This document shows positions 53,514-62,473 of a DNA stretch of 64,000 nt, in pieces. The first letter of the stretch is position 1. Each line of letters starts with the position of its first letter. The translations under genes and the position numbers were made by a program. Origin of the DNA: Ensifer adhaerens (GTDB lineage Bacteria; Pseudomonadota; Alphaproteobacteria; Rhizobiales; Rhizobiaceae); NCBI GenBank assembly GCA_900215285.1, contig OCMG01000004.1:1173501-1237500 (forward strand). Reading direction: 5' to 3'. A model generated the notes under the pieces. That model was not told where the DNA came from and ran no database searches. It saw only the letters and a program-made list of their open reading frames with translations.

Positions 53514-55643
53514 ATGTTTTCCAGGATCCTGATTGCCAATCGCGGCGAGATCGCCTGCCGGATCATTCGTACTGCAAGGCGGCTCGGTATCCGGACCGTT
53601 GCGGTCTATTCGGACGCGGACGCCAATGCGCAGCATGTTCGCCAGGCCGATGAGGCCGTTCATATCGGTCCCGCACCTGTGAGAGAAAGTTACTTATTCG
53701 GCGAAAAAATTATCGCCGCAGCGCTGGCGACCGGCGCAGAGGCCATCCATCCGGGTTACGGTTTCCTATCGGAAAACCCCTATTTCGTCGAAGCTGTCGA
53801 GGCTGCCGGTGTGATCTTCATCGGCCCGTCTGCCTCCTCCATCCGGGCGATGGGGCTGAAAGATGCGGCGAAGCGCCTGATGGAGAGGGCGGGCGTACCC
53901 GTCGTTCCCGGCTATCACGGCGATAATCAGGATGCGGGCTTTCTGGCCGGTGAGGCTGACACGATCGGCTATCCGGTGCTGATCAAGGCGGCGGCAGGTG
54001 GCGGGGGCAAGGGGATGCGGCGCGTCGACCACCCCGCGGACTTCGCGGCGGCGCTGGAAAGCTGCCGGCGCGAGGCCAAGTCCTCGTTCGGCGACGACAA
54101 GGTGCTGATCGAGAAATACATTCTCTCGCCGCGCCATATCGAGGTGCAGGTCTTTGGCGACGCCCATGGCCATATCGTCCACCTCTTCGAGCGGGATTGC
54201 TCGCTGCAACGCCGGCATCAGAAAGTGATCGAGGAAGCGCCTGCGCCGGGGATGAGTGAGGCCGTGCGCGCGGCGATGACCGGGGCTGCCGTGAAGGCGG
54301 CGCAGGCGGTGAATTACAAGGGTGCGGGAACGATCGAGTTCATCGCAGACGGCTCCGCGGCGCTCCGTCCGGATGGCTTCTGGTTCATGGAAATGAACAC
54401 GCGGCTTCAGGTCGAGCATCCGGTCACGGAAGCGATCACCAGCTTCGACCTCGTCGAATGGCAATTGCGCGTGGCGAGCGGCGAGGCCTTGCCGGTCACA
54501 CAGGATGAGATCCGGATTCACGGCCACGCAGTCGAGGCGCGGCTTTATGCGGAAGACCCGGCGGGCGGCTTCCTGCCGCAGGCGGGACGGATCGATCATC
54601 TGGCTTTCGGGAGTGGCGAGGGCGTTCGCATTGACGGCGGCGTGGTCGGTGGCGATGCGGTCTCGCCCTTCTACGATCCGATGATTGCCAAGGTGATAGC
54701 GCATGGGGCGACGCGCGATGCGGCGCTGGACCGGCTGGGGGCGGCGCTCGGGCAGACGCATATTGCGGGTCTTGCGACGAACCGCGATTTCCTGCGGGCG
54801 CTTTCTGTGGACCAGAAGTTCCGCGCGGGACGTATGGATACGGGGCTGATCGAGCGAGATCTGGATGGGCTTTTGCGTAAGCCGAAGCTTTCCGAGGAGA
54901 GTGTTTTCGTGGCGGCGCTTGCGGCGCTTGAGATCAATCCCGCCGCGTCGCATGCCGGATTCCGGCTCTGGGGTGCGGCGTCTTATCGGGTGGTTCTTTT
55001 CCACGAAGGTGAGAAGCTGGAGCGGCGACTTAGCGCTGACACGGCTGGGTACCGGCTCGAAGGCGGCGCAGGGGAGGCAAGGTTCTCTGCGGTTCGTGTG
55101 GAATTCGCGGCACCCCCCTCTGTCGCTTCGCGACATCTCCCCCTCAAGGGGGGAGAGTGGGAGCGAGGGGCCGCCGCTCGGTCAATCTCCCCCCTTGAGG
55201 GGGAGATGCCCGGCAGGGCAGAGGGGGGTGCCACAAACGCCGCCCTCACCATCACCGCCCGTGCAGAAATCTCTACTGGTTCCGCCAATCTCTCCGCCCG
55301 CGTGGTCGTCACGCCAACCCGCGCCGGCAAGTCCATCTCTGTCCTCCTCGATGGCGAAACTTTCGTCTTCCTACTTCCCGATCCACTGTCGGGCGCGGAT
55401 GCTGCGCATGGTTCCTCGGGCGATATCCTCGCCCCGATGACGGGCGTCGTGCGCCTTGTCGAGGTCGAGCCGGGTGACGTGGTAAAGGCGGGAGACCGGC
55501 TTCTCGTCATGGAGGCGATGAAAATGGAGCATACGCTGAAGGCGCCGCGCGACGGGGTCATCGAGGCCGTGTTTGCCAGCGAAGGCGGGCAGGCGGAGGG
55601 CGGGGCGGTGCTTGTCAAGCTCAAGGACGCCACCGATGGCTAA
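53514..55643 (+). CDS. mccA: Methylcrotonyl-CoA carboxylase biotinylated (alpha) subunit with repeat insert
   Basis: A 709-residue subunit, about 40 residues longer than usual. The biotin carboxylase domain (1-450) has FSRILIANRGEIACRIIRTA, IKAAAGGGGKGMR (ATP grasp) and MEMNTRLQVEHPVTEA. A biotinyl carrier domain ends the protein, with Lys670 in EAMKM. Residues about 533-573 are encoded by a family B palindromic repeat inside the linker (BT) region, keeping the frame open. The neighbouring residues read normally, so the enzyme is probably active. The stop overlaps the HMG-CoA lyase start by 8 bp. Confidence 0.95.
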   Translation: MFSRILIANRGEIACRIIRTARRLGIRTVAVYSDADANAQHVRQADEAVHIGPAPVRESYLFGEKIIAAALATGAEAIHPGYGFLSENPYFVEAVEAAGVIFIGPSASSIRAMGLKDAAKRLMERAGVPVVPGYHGDNQDAGFLAGEADTIGYPVLIKAAAGGGGKGMRRVDHPADFAAALESCRREAKSSFGDDKVLIEKYILSPRHIEVQVFGDAHGHIVHLFERDCSLQRRHQKVIEEAPAPGMSEAVRAAMTGAAVKAAQAVNYKGAGTIEFIADGSAALRPDGFWFMEMNTRLQVEHPVTEAITSFDLVEWQLRVASGEALPVTQDEIRIHGHAVEARLYAEDPAGGFLPQAGRIDHLAFGSGEGVRIDGGVVGGDAVSPFYDPMIAKVIAHGATRDAALDRLGAALGQTHIAGLATNRDFLRALSVDQKFRAGRMDTGLIERDLDGLLRKPKLSEESVFVAALAALEINPAASHAGFRLWGAASYRVVLFHEGEKLERRLSADTAGYRLEGGAGEARFSAVRVEFAAPPSVASRHLPLKGGEWERGAAARSISPLEGEMPGRAEGGATNAALTITARAEISTGSANLSARVVVTPTRAGKSISVLLDGETFVFLLPDPLSGADAAHGSSGDILAPMTGVVRLVEVEPGDVVKAGDRLLVMEAMKMEHTLKAPRDGVIEAVFASEGGQAEGGAVLVKLKDATDG
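55109..55232. repeat. Family B palindromic repeat inside mccA, copy 2
   Basis: A 124-bp element with perfect 14-bp terminal inverted repeats (GGCACCCCCCTCTG and CAGAGGGGGGTGCC). Two internal hairpins, each CTCCCCC(C)TCAAGGGGGG(G)AG-like, are also inverted to each other, so the whole element is one large palindrome. It is read in frame as residues about 533-573 of the carboxylase alpha subunit, including SISPLEGEMPGRAEGG. Confidence 0.92.
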
Positions 55644-56502
55644 GTTCGTCACGATCTACGAAGTCGGCCCGCGCGACGGTCTGCAGAACGAGAAGGAGAT
55701 CGTGCCCACAGCCGACAAGATCGCGCTGATCGATCTTCTGTCTGAAGCCGGATTCCGGAAAATTGAGGCAACCAGTTTTGTGTCACCGAAATGGGTGCCG
55801 CAGATGGCCGATGCGTTCGAGGTCATGGCGGGCATCAGGCGACGGCCAGGCGTGACCTATGGTGTGCTGACGCCAAACATGAAGGGTTTCGAGGCGGCGC
55901 TCGCTGCAGGCGCGGATGAGGTGGCGATCTTCGCCTCGGCGTCCGAGACTTTCAGCCAGAAGAACATCAATTGCTCCATCGAAGAAAGCTTCGCACGTTT
56001 CGCGCCGGTGCTTGAGGCGGCGCGGGCAGCGGGGCTGCCCGTCCGTGGCTACGTCTCCTGCGTGGTCGCCTGCCCCTATGAGGGGCCAATTGCGCCAGCG
56101 GCGGTGCAGGCGGTGACGGAGCGGTTGATCGCTGGCGGGTGCTATGAGGTTTCACTCGGCGACACGATCGGGGCGGGGACGCCTGATACTATCGGTGCAA
56201 TGCTTGCGGAGGTGTTGAGAGCTGTTCCGGCGGCCCAACTCGCAGGCCACTATCACGATACTGGCAACCGGGCGCTCGCCAATGTCGAGGCCAGTCTTGC
56301 GCTCGGCTTGCGGACCTTCGACAGCGCGGTCGGTGGGCTGGGGGGGTGTCCCTATGCGCCGGGCGCGAAGGGCAATGTGGCCACGGGGGCGCTGGTCGAT
56401 CTGTTGTCGAGCAAAGGCTTCGAGACGGGCATCCGCCGGGAGAAACTGGCAGTGGCCGAGGCTTTCATGATGGGTCGGATTGCGCGGTTGTCGGCGAAGT
56501 AG
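55636..56502 (+). CDS. Hydroxymethylglutaryl-CoA lyase
   Basis: A 288-residue TIM-barrel lyase that splits 3-hydroxy-3-methylglutaryl-CoA into acetyl-CoA and acetoacetate, the last step of leucine catabolism. The start is MAKFVTIYEVGPRDGLQNEK with the metal-binding Asp; other marks are EATSFVSPKWVPQMAD, SLGDTIGAGTPDTI, the metal ligands in GHYHDTGNRALANVE and the active-site Cys in GLGGCPYAPGAKGN. It overlaps mccA by 8 bp, so it is in the same operon. The hydratase for methylglutaconyl-CoA is not in the window. Confidence 0.94.
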   Translation: MAKFVTIYEVGPRDGLQNEKEIVPTADKIALIDLLSEAGFRKIEATSFVSPKWVPQMADAFEVMAGIRRRPGVTYGVLTPNMKGFEAALAAGADEVAIFASASETFSQKNINCSIEESFARFAPVLEAARAAGLPVRGYVSCVVACPYEGPIAPAAVQAVTERLIAGGCYEVSLGDTIGAGTPDTIGAMLAEVLRAVPAAQLAGHYHDTGNRALANVEASLALGLRTFDSAVGGLGGCPYAPGAKGNVATGALVDLLSSKGFETGIRREKLAVAEAFMMGRIARLSAK

Positions 56503-56527
56503 GTCTCGCACCTTTTTGGGCGCCGCT

Positions 56528-56660
56528 CCGCCTCTGCCTGCCGGCATCTCCCTACAAGGGGGGAGACGGCAAGACGCGCCGGCTCAGGCTTGTTTTGGCG
56601 CGAGGAGGCTGCCGCGGGTTAAGCCCTCCCCCTTGTGGGGAGGGTTGGGAGGGGCCTTTT
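56528..56660. repeat. Family B palindromic repeat, copy 3
   Basis: Between the HMG-CoA lyase stop and the leuC terminator. The left part is CCTCTGCCTGCCGGCATCTC followed by CTACAAGGGGGGAGA; the right part is CCCTCCCCCTTGTGGGGAGG followed by TTGGGAGGGG. It is more diverged than the copy inside mccA. Confidence 0.75.
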
Positions 56661-56703
56661 CCTCGGCAAAAACGGAAGTGAAGGAATACCGCATCCCCCA
56701 AAC

Positions 56704-56731
56704 AAAAAAGGCGCCCGCCGGAGCGGACGCC
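56704..56731 (-). terminator. Rho-independent terminator of leuC
   Basis: On the minus strand GGCGTCCGC and GCGGGCGCC form a stem (one mismatch) followed by TTTTTTG. It lies 24 bp after the leuC stop. Confidence 0.85.
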
Positions 56732-56755
56732 TTCCCAATTTCCGTCAGTCGTGAC

Positions 56756-58165
56756 TTACTTGAAGTCGCGGATATCGACGAAGTGACCGGCAATCGCCGC
56801 GGCTGCGGCCATCGCGGGGGACACGAGGTGGGTGCGGCCCTTGAAGCCCTGGCGGCCTTCGAAGTTGCGGTTCGAGGTCGAGGCGCAGCGTTCACCCGGC
56901 TTCAGGCGGTCGTCGTTCATGGCAAGGCACATGGAGCAGCCCGGCTCGCGCCAGTCGAAGCCGGCTTCCTTGAAGATCTTGTCGAGGCCTTCGGCTTCGG
57001 CCTGTTCCTTCACGAGGCCGGAGCCCGGAACGATCATGGCGTTGACGGTGCCTGCGACCTTCTTGCCTTCGACGACCTTGGCAACAGCGCGCAGGTCTTC
57101 GATGCGGCCGTTGGTGCAGGAGCCGATGAAGACGCGGTCAATCGCGATATCGGTGATCTTCGTGCCCGGCTTCAGGCCCATATAGTCGAGCGCGCGCCAC
57201 TTCGAGGTGCGCTTGTTTTCGTCATGGATGTCGTCCGGGTTCGGCACGATGCCTTCGACGGAAACAACGTCTTCCGGCGAGGAGCCCCAGGAGACGATCG
57301 GCGGCAGGGCGGCGGCGTCGAGGACGACCACCTTGTCGTAATGCGCGCCTTCGTCCGTGTGCAGCGTCTTCCAGTATTCGATGGCCTTTTCCAGCGCCTC
57401 GCCCTTCGGCGCGCGCGGCTTGCCCTTGATATATTCGAAGGTCTTTTCGTCAGGCGCGATGAGGCCGGCGCGGGCGCCGCCTTCGATGGTCATGTTGCAG
57501 ACCGTCATGCGGCCTTCCATGGAGAGCGCGCGGATTGCTTCGCCGGCAAACTCGATGACGTGGCCGGTGCCGCCGGCGGTGCCGATTTCGCCGATTATGG
57601 CGAGCACGATATCCTTGGCAGTGACGCCTTCCGGCAGCTTGCCGTCCACGCGCACCAGCATGTTCTTGGCCTTCTTCTGGATCAGCGTCTGGGTCGCCAG
57701 AACGTGTTCCACTTCCGAGGTGCCGATGCCGTGCGCCAGCGCGCCGAAAGCGCCATGCGTCGAGGTGTGGCTGTCGCCGCAAACGATGGTCATGCCCGGC
57801 AGGGTGAAGCCCTGTTCGGGGCCGACGATGTGCACGATGCCCTGGCGCTTGTCGTTTTCGGAGTAGTATTCGACGTTGAAGTCGGCGGCGTTCTTGGCGA
57901 GCGCCTCGACCTGGATGCGGCTTTCCTCGTTCTTGATGCCGAGGTGGCGGTCCGGCGAGGTCGGCACGTTATGGTCGACGACGGCGAGAGTCTTTTCCGG
58001 CGCGTGAACCTTGCGGCCGGCCATGCGCAGGCCTTCGAAGGCCTGGGGGCTCGTCACTTCGTGAACGAGGTGGCGGTCGATGTAGAGGAGACAGGTGCCG
58101 TCGTCGGCCTGGCTGACCAGGTGATCGTCCCAGATCTTGTCATAGAGGGTACGCGGTGCGCTCAT
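56756..58165 (-). CDS. leuC: 3-isopropylmalate dehydratase large subunit
   Basis: A 469-residue aconitase-superfamily subunit of leucine biosynthesis. The 4Fe-4S ligands are visible: Cys in [14 protein letters not shown] and the CSMC pair in [34 protein letters not shown] and [18 protein letters not shown] are further family marks. It is alone, converging on the leucine degradation operon, and its partner leuD is about 45 kb away. Confidence 0.97.
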   Translation of the reverse strand: MSAPRTLYDKIWDDHLVSQADDGTCLLYIDRHLVHEVTSPQAFEGLRMAGRKVHAPEKTLAVVDHNVPTSPDRHLGIKNEESRIQVEALAKNAADFNVEYYSENDKRQGIVHIVGPEQGFTLPGMTIVCGDSHTSTHGAFGALAHGIGTSEVEHVLATQTLIQKKAKNMLVRVDGKLPEGVTAKDIVLAIIGEIGTAGGTGHVIEFAGEAIRALSMEGRMTVCNMTIEGGARAGLIAPDEKTFEYIKGKPRAPKGEALEKAIEYWKTLHTDEGAHYDKVVVLDAAALPPIVSWGSSPEDVVSVEGIVPNPDDIHDENKRTSKWRALDYMGLKPGTKITDIAIDRVFIGSCTNGRIEDLRAVAKVVEGKKVAGTVNAMIVPGSGLVKEQAEAEGLDKIFKEAGFDWREPGCSMCLAMNDDRLKPGERCASTSNRNFEGRQGFKGRTHLVSPAMAAAAAIAGHFVDIRDFK

Positions 58166-58272
58166 GATGTTTCATCCCGAAGATTGGAGAATTTTTGAAT
58201 TGGCTGAGAGCCGGCCGCAGGGGCCGTGACCGATCACGATAGGCGGGTGTTCAGCGCGCCGGAGATCGCAGC

Positions 58273-58303
58273 AAAAAAGCGGGCAGGAAGACGCTTCCTG
58301 TCC
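58273..58303 (-). terminator. Rho-independent terminator after the ABC permease gene
   Basis: CAGGAAG/CTTCCTG form a stem with three flanking pairs (one G-U), and six T residues follow on the minus strand. It is about 100 bp after the permease stop and 108 bp before leuC, so it ends the transporter transcript or attenuates leuC. Confidence 0.75.
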
Positions 58304-58403
58304 TGGAGCACGAAGACATGCTCGAAAATGCCGCTTTTTGCCGTGGGTATCGTCATGGGCGCGTCATATCAATTTTCGGAAGGCTCGGCAATCTTCTTGA
58401 TGT

Positions 58404-59228
58404 TCACCGCATCTGGTTGCGCCGAAGCCGCTTTTCAAGCCGCCTCAGCCCCAGCGAGAGGCCGACGGTGAGGATCAGATAGACATAGGCCACGATCGAA
58501 TAGGTTTCGAAGAAGCGAAACGAGCCGGAGGCATAGACCTTGCCGAGCTGGGTGATGTCCTGCACGCCGAGCACGGAAACGAGCGAGGAGTCCTTCACCA
58601 TCGCGACGAAGTCGTTGCCGAGCGGCGGCAGGATAGTGCGGATTGCCTGTGGCATGACGACGAGCCTGAAGCGCTGGAAGCGGGAGAGGCCCAGCGACTT
58701 TGCCGCTTCGATCTGGCCCTTGTCGACTGACATGATGCCGGCGCGGAAGACCTCGCCGATGAAGGCGGAATAGCCGATGGTGAGTGCCAGGATCGCCCGC
58801 CACATCAGCGAGATGTCGCGCACCAGCAGCGGTTCCATGACGCCGGTCTTGATCAGCGGCGTGGCGAGGAGGTTGATCGCTTCCGTCAGCGCCGGCGCGC
58901 CGACAAAGGCGATATAGAAGAGCAGGACGAGGATCGGAACGCCGCGGATGATCTCGGTGTAAAAACGCGCCGTCTGCTGCGCCCACTTCGAACCCGAAAG
59001 CGCCATCAATGCGATGCCGAGCCCAAGGGCGGATGCCAGCACGAAGGCCGTCAGCGTGACGCCGATCGTGACCCAAAGACCATGGATAACGGTCTCGAAA
59101 ACCTGAGCATAGATGTTGTTGGTGGCAATGGCGATGCCGATTGCCACTGCGATAACAACGAGAGCGGCGAGCCACCAGGGAAACCCTTGCGCCTCGCCGT
59201 CCGAACTGTTTTGAGCCTGGAGGTTCAT
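58404..59228 (-). CDS. Amino-acid ABC transporter permease (HisM family)
   Basis: A 274-residue inner-membrane permease with about six helices. It has the HEQRO-type features TARFYTEIIRGVPILVLLFY and the EAA loop EAAKSLGLSRFQRFRLVVMPQA in part, as well as RTILPPLGNDFVAMVKDSSL. This is the family of polar amino-acid permeases. The binding-protein gene precedes it by 28 bp; no ATP-binding subunit is found next to it, so it must use one from elsewhere or the gene lies outside. Confidence 0.9.
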   Translation of the reverse strand: MNLQAQNSSDGEAQGFPWWLAALVVIAVAIGIAIATNNIYAQVFETVIHGLWVTIGVTLTAFVLASALGLGIALMALSGSKWAQQTARFYTEIIRGVPILVLLFYIAFVGAPALTEAINLLATPLIKTGVMEPLLVRDISLMWRAILALTIGYSAFIGEVFRAGIMSVDKGQIEAAKSLGLSRFQRFRLVVMPQAIRTILPPLGNDFVAMVKDSSLVSVLGVQDITQLGKVYASGSFRFFETYSIVAYVYLILTVGLSLGLRRLEKRLRRNQMR

Positions 59229-59256
59229 TGTGGCGTGAACGTCAGGATCAAGGCCT

Positions 59257-60057
59257 TTACTCGCCCATCTTGTAGTCGAGGAACCACTTCTTGTTCAGCG
59301 CATCGAGCGTGCCGTCGGCCTTCAGCGCGGCAATCGCAGCGTTGACCGGCTTCACGAGATCGGAGCCCTTCGGGAAGATGAAGCCGAAATCCTCGGAGCC
59401 GAGCGGGCCGCCAACGAGTTTCAGGCCGCCGTTGGAGGCATCCACATAGCCCTTGCCGGCGGTGCCGTCGGTGAGGACGGTGTCAACATCGCCGGCCTTG
59501 AGGGCCTGTACCGTCGCACCGAAGGTTTCGAAGAGTTTGATACGCGGGTTCTTCTCGTCACCATCGAGCACGCTGTAGACTGCGGTGTAGAAGGGCGTCG
59601 TGCCGGGCTGCGCGCCGATCAGCAGCTTCGTGTCGGCGGCGAAAGACTTCGCATCGGTGAAGCGCTTTTCATCGCCGCGCACCAGCATGAACTGTTCGGA
59701 ACGCATATAGGGGTCGGAGAAATCGACCTTTTCCTTGCGCTCGTCCTTGATGGTGATGCCGGTCATACCGATGTCATATTGCTTGTCGGACACGGCCTGG
59801 ATCATCGCATCCCAGCTGGTGTTCTGGTACTCGACCTTGAAGTTGAGGCGCTTGGCGATCTCGTTCATCGCGTCATATTCCCAGCCGATCTGCTTGCCAG
59901 ACTTGGGATCGACAAACTGCAGCGGTGGGTAGGCATTTTCGGTGACGACGACGACCTTGCGGCCCTTGAGGTCCGGGAGGGCGTCTGCGGCTTGTGCTGC
60001 AAGCGGGGCTGCCGCAGCAAAGGCGGCGAGCGCGAGCACTGCGCGTCTGGAAATCAT
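59257..60057 (-). CDS. Amino-acid ABC transporter substrate-binding protein
   Basis: A 266-residue periplasmic binding protein. The N-terminus [20 protein letters not shown] is a signal peptide with cleavage near AQA-A. The SBP_bac_3 domain has [59 protein letters not shown] and a C-terminal [13 protein letters not shown]. The ATG at 60057 follows AGGAG by 7 nt; an upstream ATG 30 bp away is not needed. It is the first gene of a two-gene unit with the permease. Confidence 0.92.
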   Translation of the reverse strand: MISRRAVLALAAFAAAAPLAAQAADALPDLKGRKVVVVTENAYPPLQFVDPKSGKQIGWEYDAMNEIAKRLNFKVEYQNTSWDAMIQAVSDKQYDIGMTGITIKDERKEKVDFSDPYMRSEQFMLVRGDEKRFTDAKSFAADTKLLIGAQPGTTPFYTAVYSVLDGDEKNPRIKLFETFGATVQALKAGDVDTVLTDGTAGKGYVDASNGGLKLVGGPLGSEDFGFIFPKGSDLVKPVNAAIAALKADGTLDALNKKWFLDYKMGE

Positions 60058-60393
60058 GGGAAGCTCCTGTCTTTTGTGGCGGGCCACACTGTCACAGAAT
60101 GTTCAGGGATTGCAAGGATAAGGCCGTTGCCAAAGCGTCCCCGCGCGCATGCAGGCGGGCCGAGGCGTCTTCCTTCATCGGCATCCGGGAAGGTATTTCT
60201 GCCGACCCTCGGGCAGGCTGCAATTCTCGGAGGAATGGATGCCGCTTTTCCTGACATGCACCGAGGCAGTTTTCGTGGCGACAACGACGACGGGCGGCAC
60301 GCGACGGCGGGTAGCAGGCCTGGCGGATCCGCGACGTTCAGACTGATGCATGCGCGTGGAGGCTCGGCCACCAGGCGCTGGAATGTCCTTGTC
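60058..60393. other. Intergenic stretch between GT90-like gene and transporter genes
   Basis: 336 bp with no credible gene. It follows the GT90-like gene stop on the minus strand and must contain the promoter of the binding-protein gene. Small frames in both strands lack ribosome sites. I see no clear terminator of the GT90-like gene here. Confidence 0.4.
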
Positions 60394-61413
60394 TCAGGCT
60401 GTGACCAGAACGCGGGACTCGCTGTGGAGCTTGCTGAAAAAGCCCTCGGTGAATGCCGAGGACGGCACCTGCCCCGTTGCCTGGAAATATTTCTCCAGCA
60501 CGAGGATGGAGGTGATCTTCTCCATGCGCCGGTTGGAAAACATTGCGACGTGCCGGTTGGCGTTTGCGACGATCTCGCGGGCGCGCATGGGATCGGCTTC
60601 CAGCGCCTCGATCTTTTCTTCCAGATCGGAGAAGTCGTCACGCACCTCGACATAATGGTGGTCGGGCACCAGGCCGCCCTCCATGAACCATGTCTCGTAG
60701 CGCGGGCGGGGCATGATGCAGACGCTGTTGGACGCCATGACCCATTTCAGGTTCGTGGCGACATCGCAACCTTCCACCGAAATGATGTAGCGATAGGCAA
60801 ATTGCTGAGCCGGCGTCAGCACGTTGCTTGCCGGAATACGGGTAAAATCGCGGCTGACATGGCCGACGTCGCAAAAGCTGCTGGTGGCATGGTTGGAAAT
60901 GAGGGCTTCCCGCAGCGGGTTGTTCATGCTGCCACGCCAGACCGCCTTCGCCGCTTTCCGCGCAAAGGGCACGGGATCATAAAACAGCCGGAAATGCCGG
61001 AGCTTGTCGAGATTGAGCAGAACCGAGTTGGCATTGTCGCCTTCGATCGGGCGGCTCTTCAGCAGACTTGGTACGGGCGGCACATGGGTTATGTCGCCGA
61101 ACAGCGTGTCGACCGTTAAATGCGCCGGAAAGAAGCGCAGATGCTCGGCGAGATCGATGAAGTAGCGGCTTCTCCTGCGGTCGACGGAATCGGTGCGGGT
61201 CGAGGGGCGCGAGCTGCCGCCGGGAACGAGGCCGTTGTAATAGTTCACGCGCTCCAGAACCGCAGGCAAGGCGCCGCTATCCTCGAGTTCGCTGAACGTC
61301 GCGTCATAATCGATGCGCGACAGCGAACGCGGCACAAGTTCGCGCACGACGCCCGCCGTGTAATAGCTCAGCCGCCGGTAGGCAGCGAAAACTTCTTCCG
61401 ATATTCCACGCAT
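60394..61413 (-). CDS. GT90/CAP10-like glycosyltransferase
   Basis: A 339-residue protein of the GT90 (CAP10, lipopolysaccharide-modifying) family. Typical stretches are RPIEGDNANSVLLNLDKLRH, AVWRGSMNNPLRE, FAYRYIISVEGCDVATNLKW VMASNSVCIMPRPRYETWF (in two pieces) and HYVEVRDDFSDLEEKIEAL, where the GxDxAxxxKWxMASNS-like region binds the sugar nucleotide. The donor is unknown. The open frame reaches 61482, but the first part is repeat A sequence; I prefer the ATG at 61413. Neither start has a clear ribosome site. Confidence 0.75.
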   Translation of the reverse strand: MRGISEEVFAAYRRLSYYTAGVVRELVPRSLSRIDYDATFSELEDSGALPAVLERVNYYNGLVPGGSSRPSTRTDSVDRRRSRYFIDLAEHLRFFPAHLTVDTLFGDITHVPPVPSLLKSRPIEGDNANSVLLNLDKLRHFRLFYDPVPFARKAAKAVWRGSMNNPLREALISNHATSSFCDVGHVSRDFTRIPASNVLTPAQQFAYRYIISVEGCDVATNLKWVMASNSVCIMPRPRYETWFMEGGLVPDHHYVEVRDDFSDLEEKIEALEADPMRAREIVANANRHVAMFSNRRMEKITSILVLEKYFQATGQVPSSAFTEGFFSKLHSESRVLVTA

Positions 61414-61430
61414 CAGCCGCAGCTGTCCCC

Positions 61431-61498
61431 CAGAGCAATTTCCGAAAAACGTTTCCCCGTCTTTCATCCGCAATTGCATCAAAACTCAAGAGATGCAC
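61431..61498. repeat. Family A interspersed repeat, copy 3 (inverted)
   Basis: Read on the minus strand: GCATCTCTTGAGTTTTGATG, CAATTGCGGATGAAAGACG, GGGAAACGTTTTTCGGA, AATTGCTCT. It parallels copies 1 and 2. It overlaps the first 17 codons of the longer reading frame of the GT90-like gene, contributing an in-frame ATG pair at 61482-61477. Confidence 0.65.
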
Positions 61499-61558
61499 TC
61501 TCAGCCCATTCCGGCATCACCGGAAATTTTTCTGATGTTGCCTTGATTCCGCAACAAA

Positions 61559-61588
61559 GAAGGCCGCCGGATCATACCGGCGGCCTTC
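61559..61588 (-). terminator. Rho-independent terminator of rplS
   Basis: GAAGGCCGCCGG-ATCATA-CCGGCGGCCTTC, a perfect 12-bp stem. On the minus strand it is followed by TTTGTTG. It lies 25 bp after the rplS stop. Confidence 0.9.
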
Positions 61589-61613
61589 CCTAAAATGCAA
61601 CAGGCGATGCGGC

Positions 61614-62144
61614 TTATTCAGCGGCAGCTTCAGCAGCGGCCTTTTCGGCGGCGGCCTTTTCAGCAGCTTCCGCAGCAGCCTTCTCGGCAGCCAGAGCCTG
61701 GGCAGCAGCGACCTTCTCGGCCTCGATGCGTGCCTTTTCTTCAGCCACAGCCTGACGCTCGGCGTCGTTCAGCTTGCGCGAACGCGTGCCGGTGTTCTCA
61801 ACGATACGGGCAGCCTTGCCGCGCAGGTCGCGCAGGTAGTAAAGCTTGGCGCGACGGACCTTACCGCGGCGAACGACTTCAACGCCTTCAACCAGCGGGG
61901 AGTAAACCGGGAATACGCGCTCGACGCCTTCGCCGTAGGAGATCTTGCGAACCGTGAAGCTCTCGTTGAGGCCAGCGCCCTTGCGAGCGATGCAAACGCC
62001 TTCATAGGCCTGAACGCGGGTACGGTTGCCTTCGACAACGCGGACGTTGACGCGGACGGTGTCGCCCGGGGAGAATTCGGGAAGCGTGCGCTTGGCGGCG
62101 ATCTTGGCGGCCTGTTCGGCCTCAAGCTGTTCGATGATGTTCAT
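61614..62144 (-). CDS. rplS: 50S ribosomal protein L19
   Basis: A 176-residue L19 at the 30S-50S interface. The core (1-125) contains [55 protein letters not shown] and [13 protein letters not shown]. The last 50 residues are an Ala/Glu/Lys-rich tail ([20 protein letters not shown]), longer than in gammaproteobacteria and common in rhizobia. The ATG at 62144 gives the family start; an in-frame start 9 bp upstream is less likely. Confidence 0.97.
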   Translation of the reverse strand: MNIIEQLEAEQAAKIAAKRTLPEFSPGDTVRVNVRVVEGNRTRVQAYEGVCIARKGAGLNESFTVRKISYGEGVERVFPVYSPLVEGVEVVRRGKVRRAKLYYLRDLRGKAARIVENTGTRSRKLNDAERQAVAEEKARIEAEKVAAAQALAAEKAAAEAAEKAAAEKAAAEAAAE

Positions 62145-62473
62145 TGTCTTCAACCTTCTCTTCTTCTGAAACAGCCAGAGCGCTCACATCATCCCTTGGC
62201 ATAAAGCCTTGTGAATGCGCCTCGGAAGAGACGGTAGCGGGTTCGCCAGTTCTTTATTGGTAACGGTTGGGGCCGAGACATGCGCTCAACCCATCAGTTC
62301 CGGGCGGGCGTATACACCAGCCAGGAGGCTTTGTCACCCCCTGCGGATGCTGTGATTTATTCCTCAGCGCGCCTTGCATTTCGTCAAAAAGAAGAATCAA
62401 TTTGCATTTGCCTAAAATTTAGGCCGATTCCAGGGCTGCCGGGGCGGGCGGCCTTCTGCCAAGGGGGAGTATC
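62145..62473. other. Divergent intergenic region of rplS and the NCS1 permease gene
   Basis: 329 bp between divergent genes. The one clear element is the palindrome GCCTAAA-A-TTTAGGC at 62410-62424, 49 bp before the permease start. Otherwise I see no gene or RNA; rplS promoter elements must lie within the first 200 bp. Confidence 0.5.
62410..62424. promoter_or_regulatory. Palindromic operator candidate upstream of the NCS1 permease
   Basis: GCCTAAA-A-TTTAGGC is a perfect 7-bp inverted repeat around one base, 49 bp upstream of the permease ATG. It looks like a repressor or activator site; the regulator is unknown. Confidence 0.45.

Noticed and set aside
58226..58471. A short plus-strand frame overlapping the permease 3' end
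   Set aside because: It crosses the transporter terminator and runs antisense into the permease gene, with no ribosome site.
60149..60346. A 65-codon plus-strand frame in the gap after the GT90-like gene
   Set aside because: No ribosome site, no recognisable composition of a real protein, and no obvious promoter.
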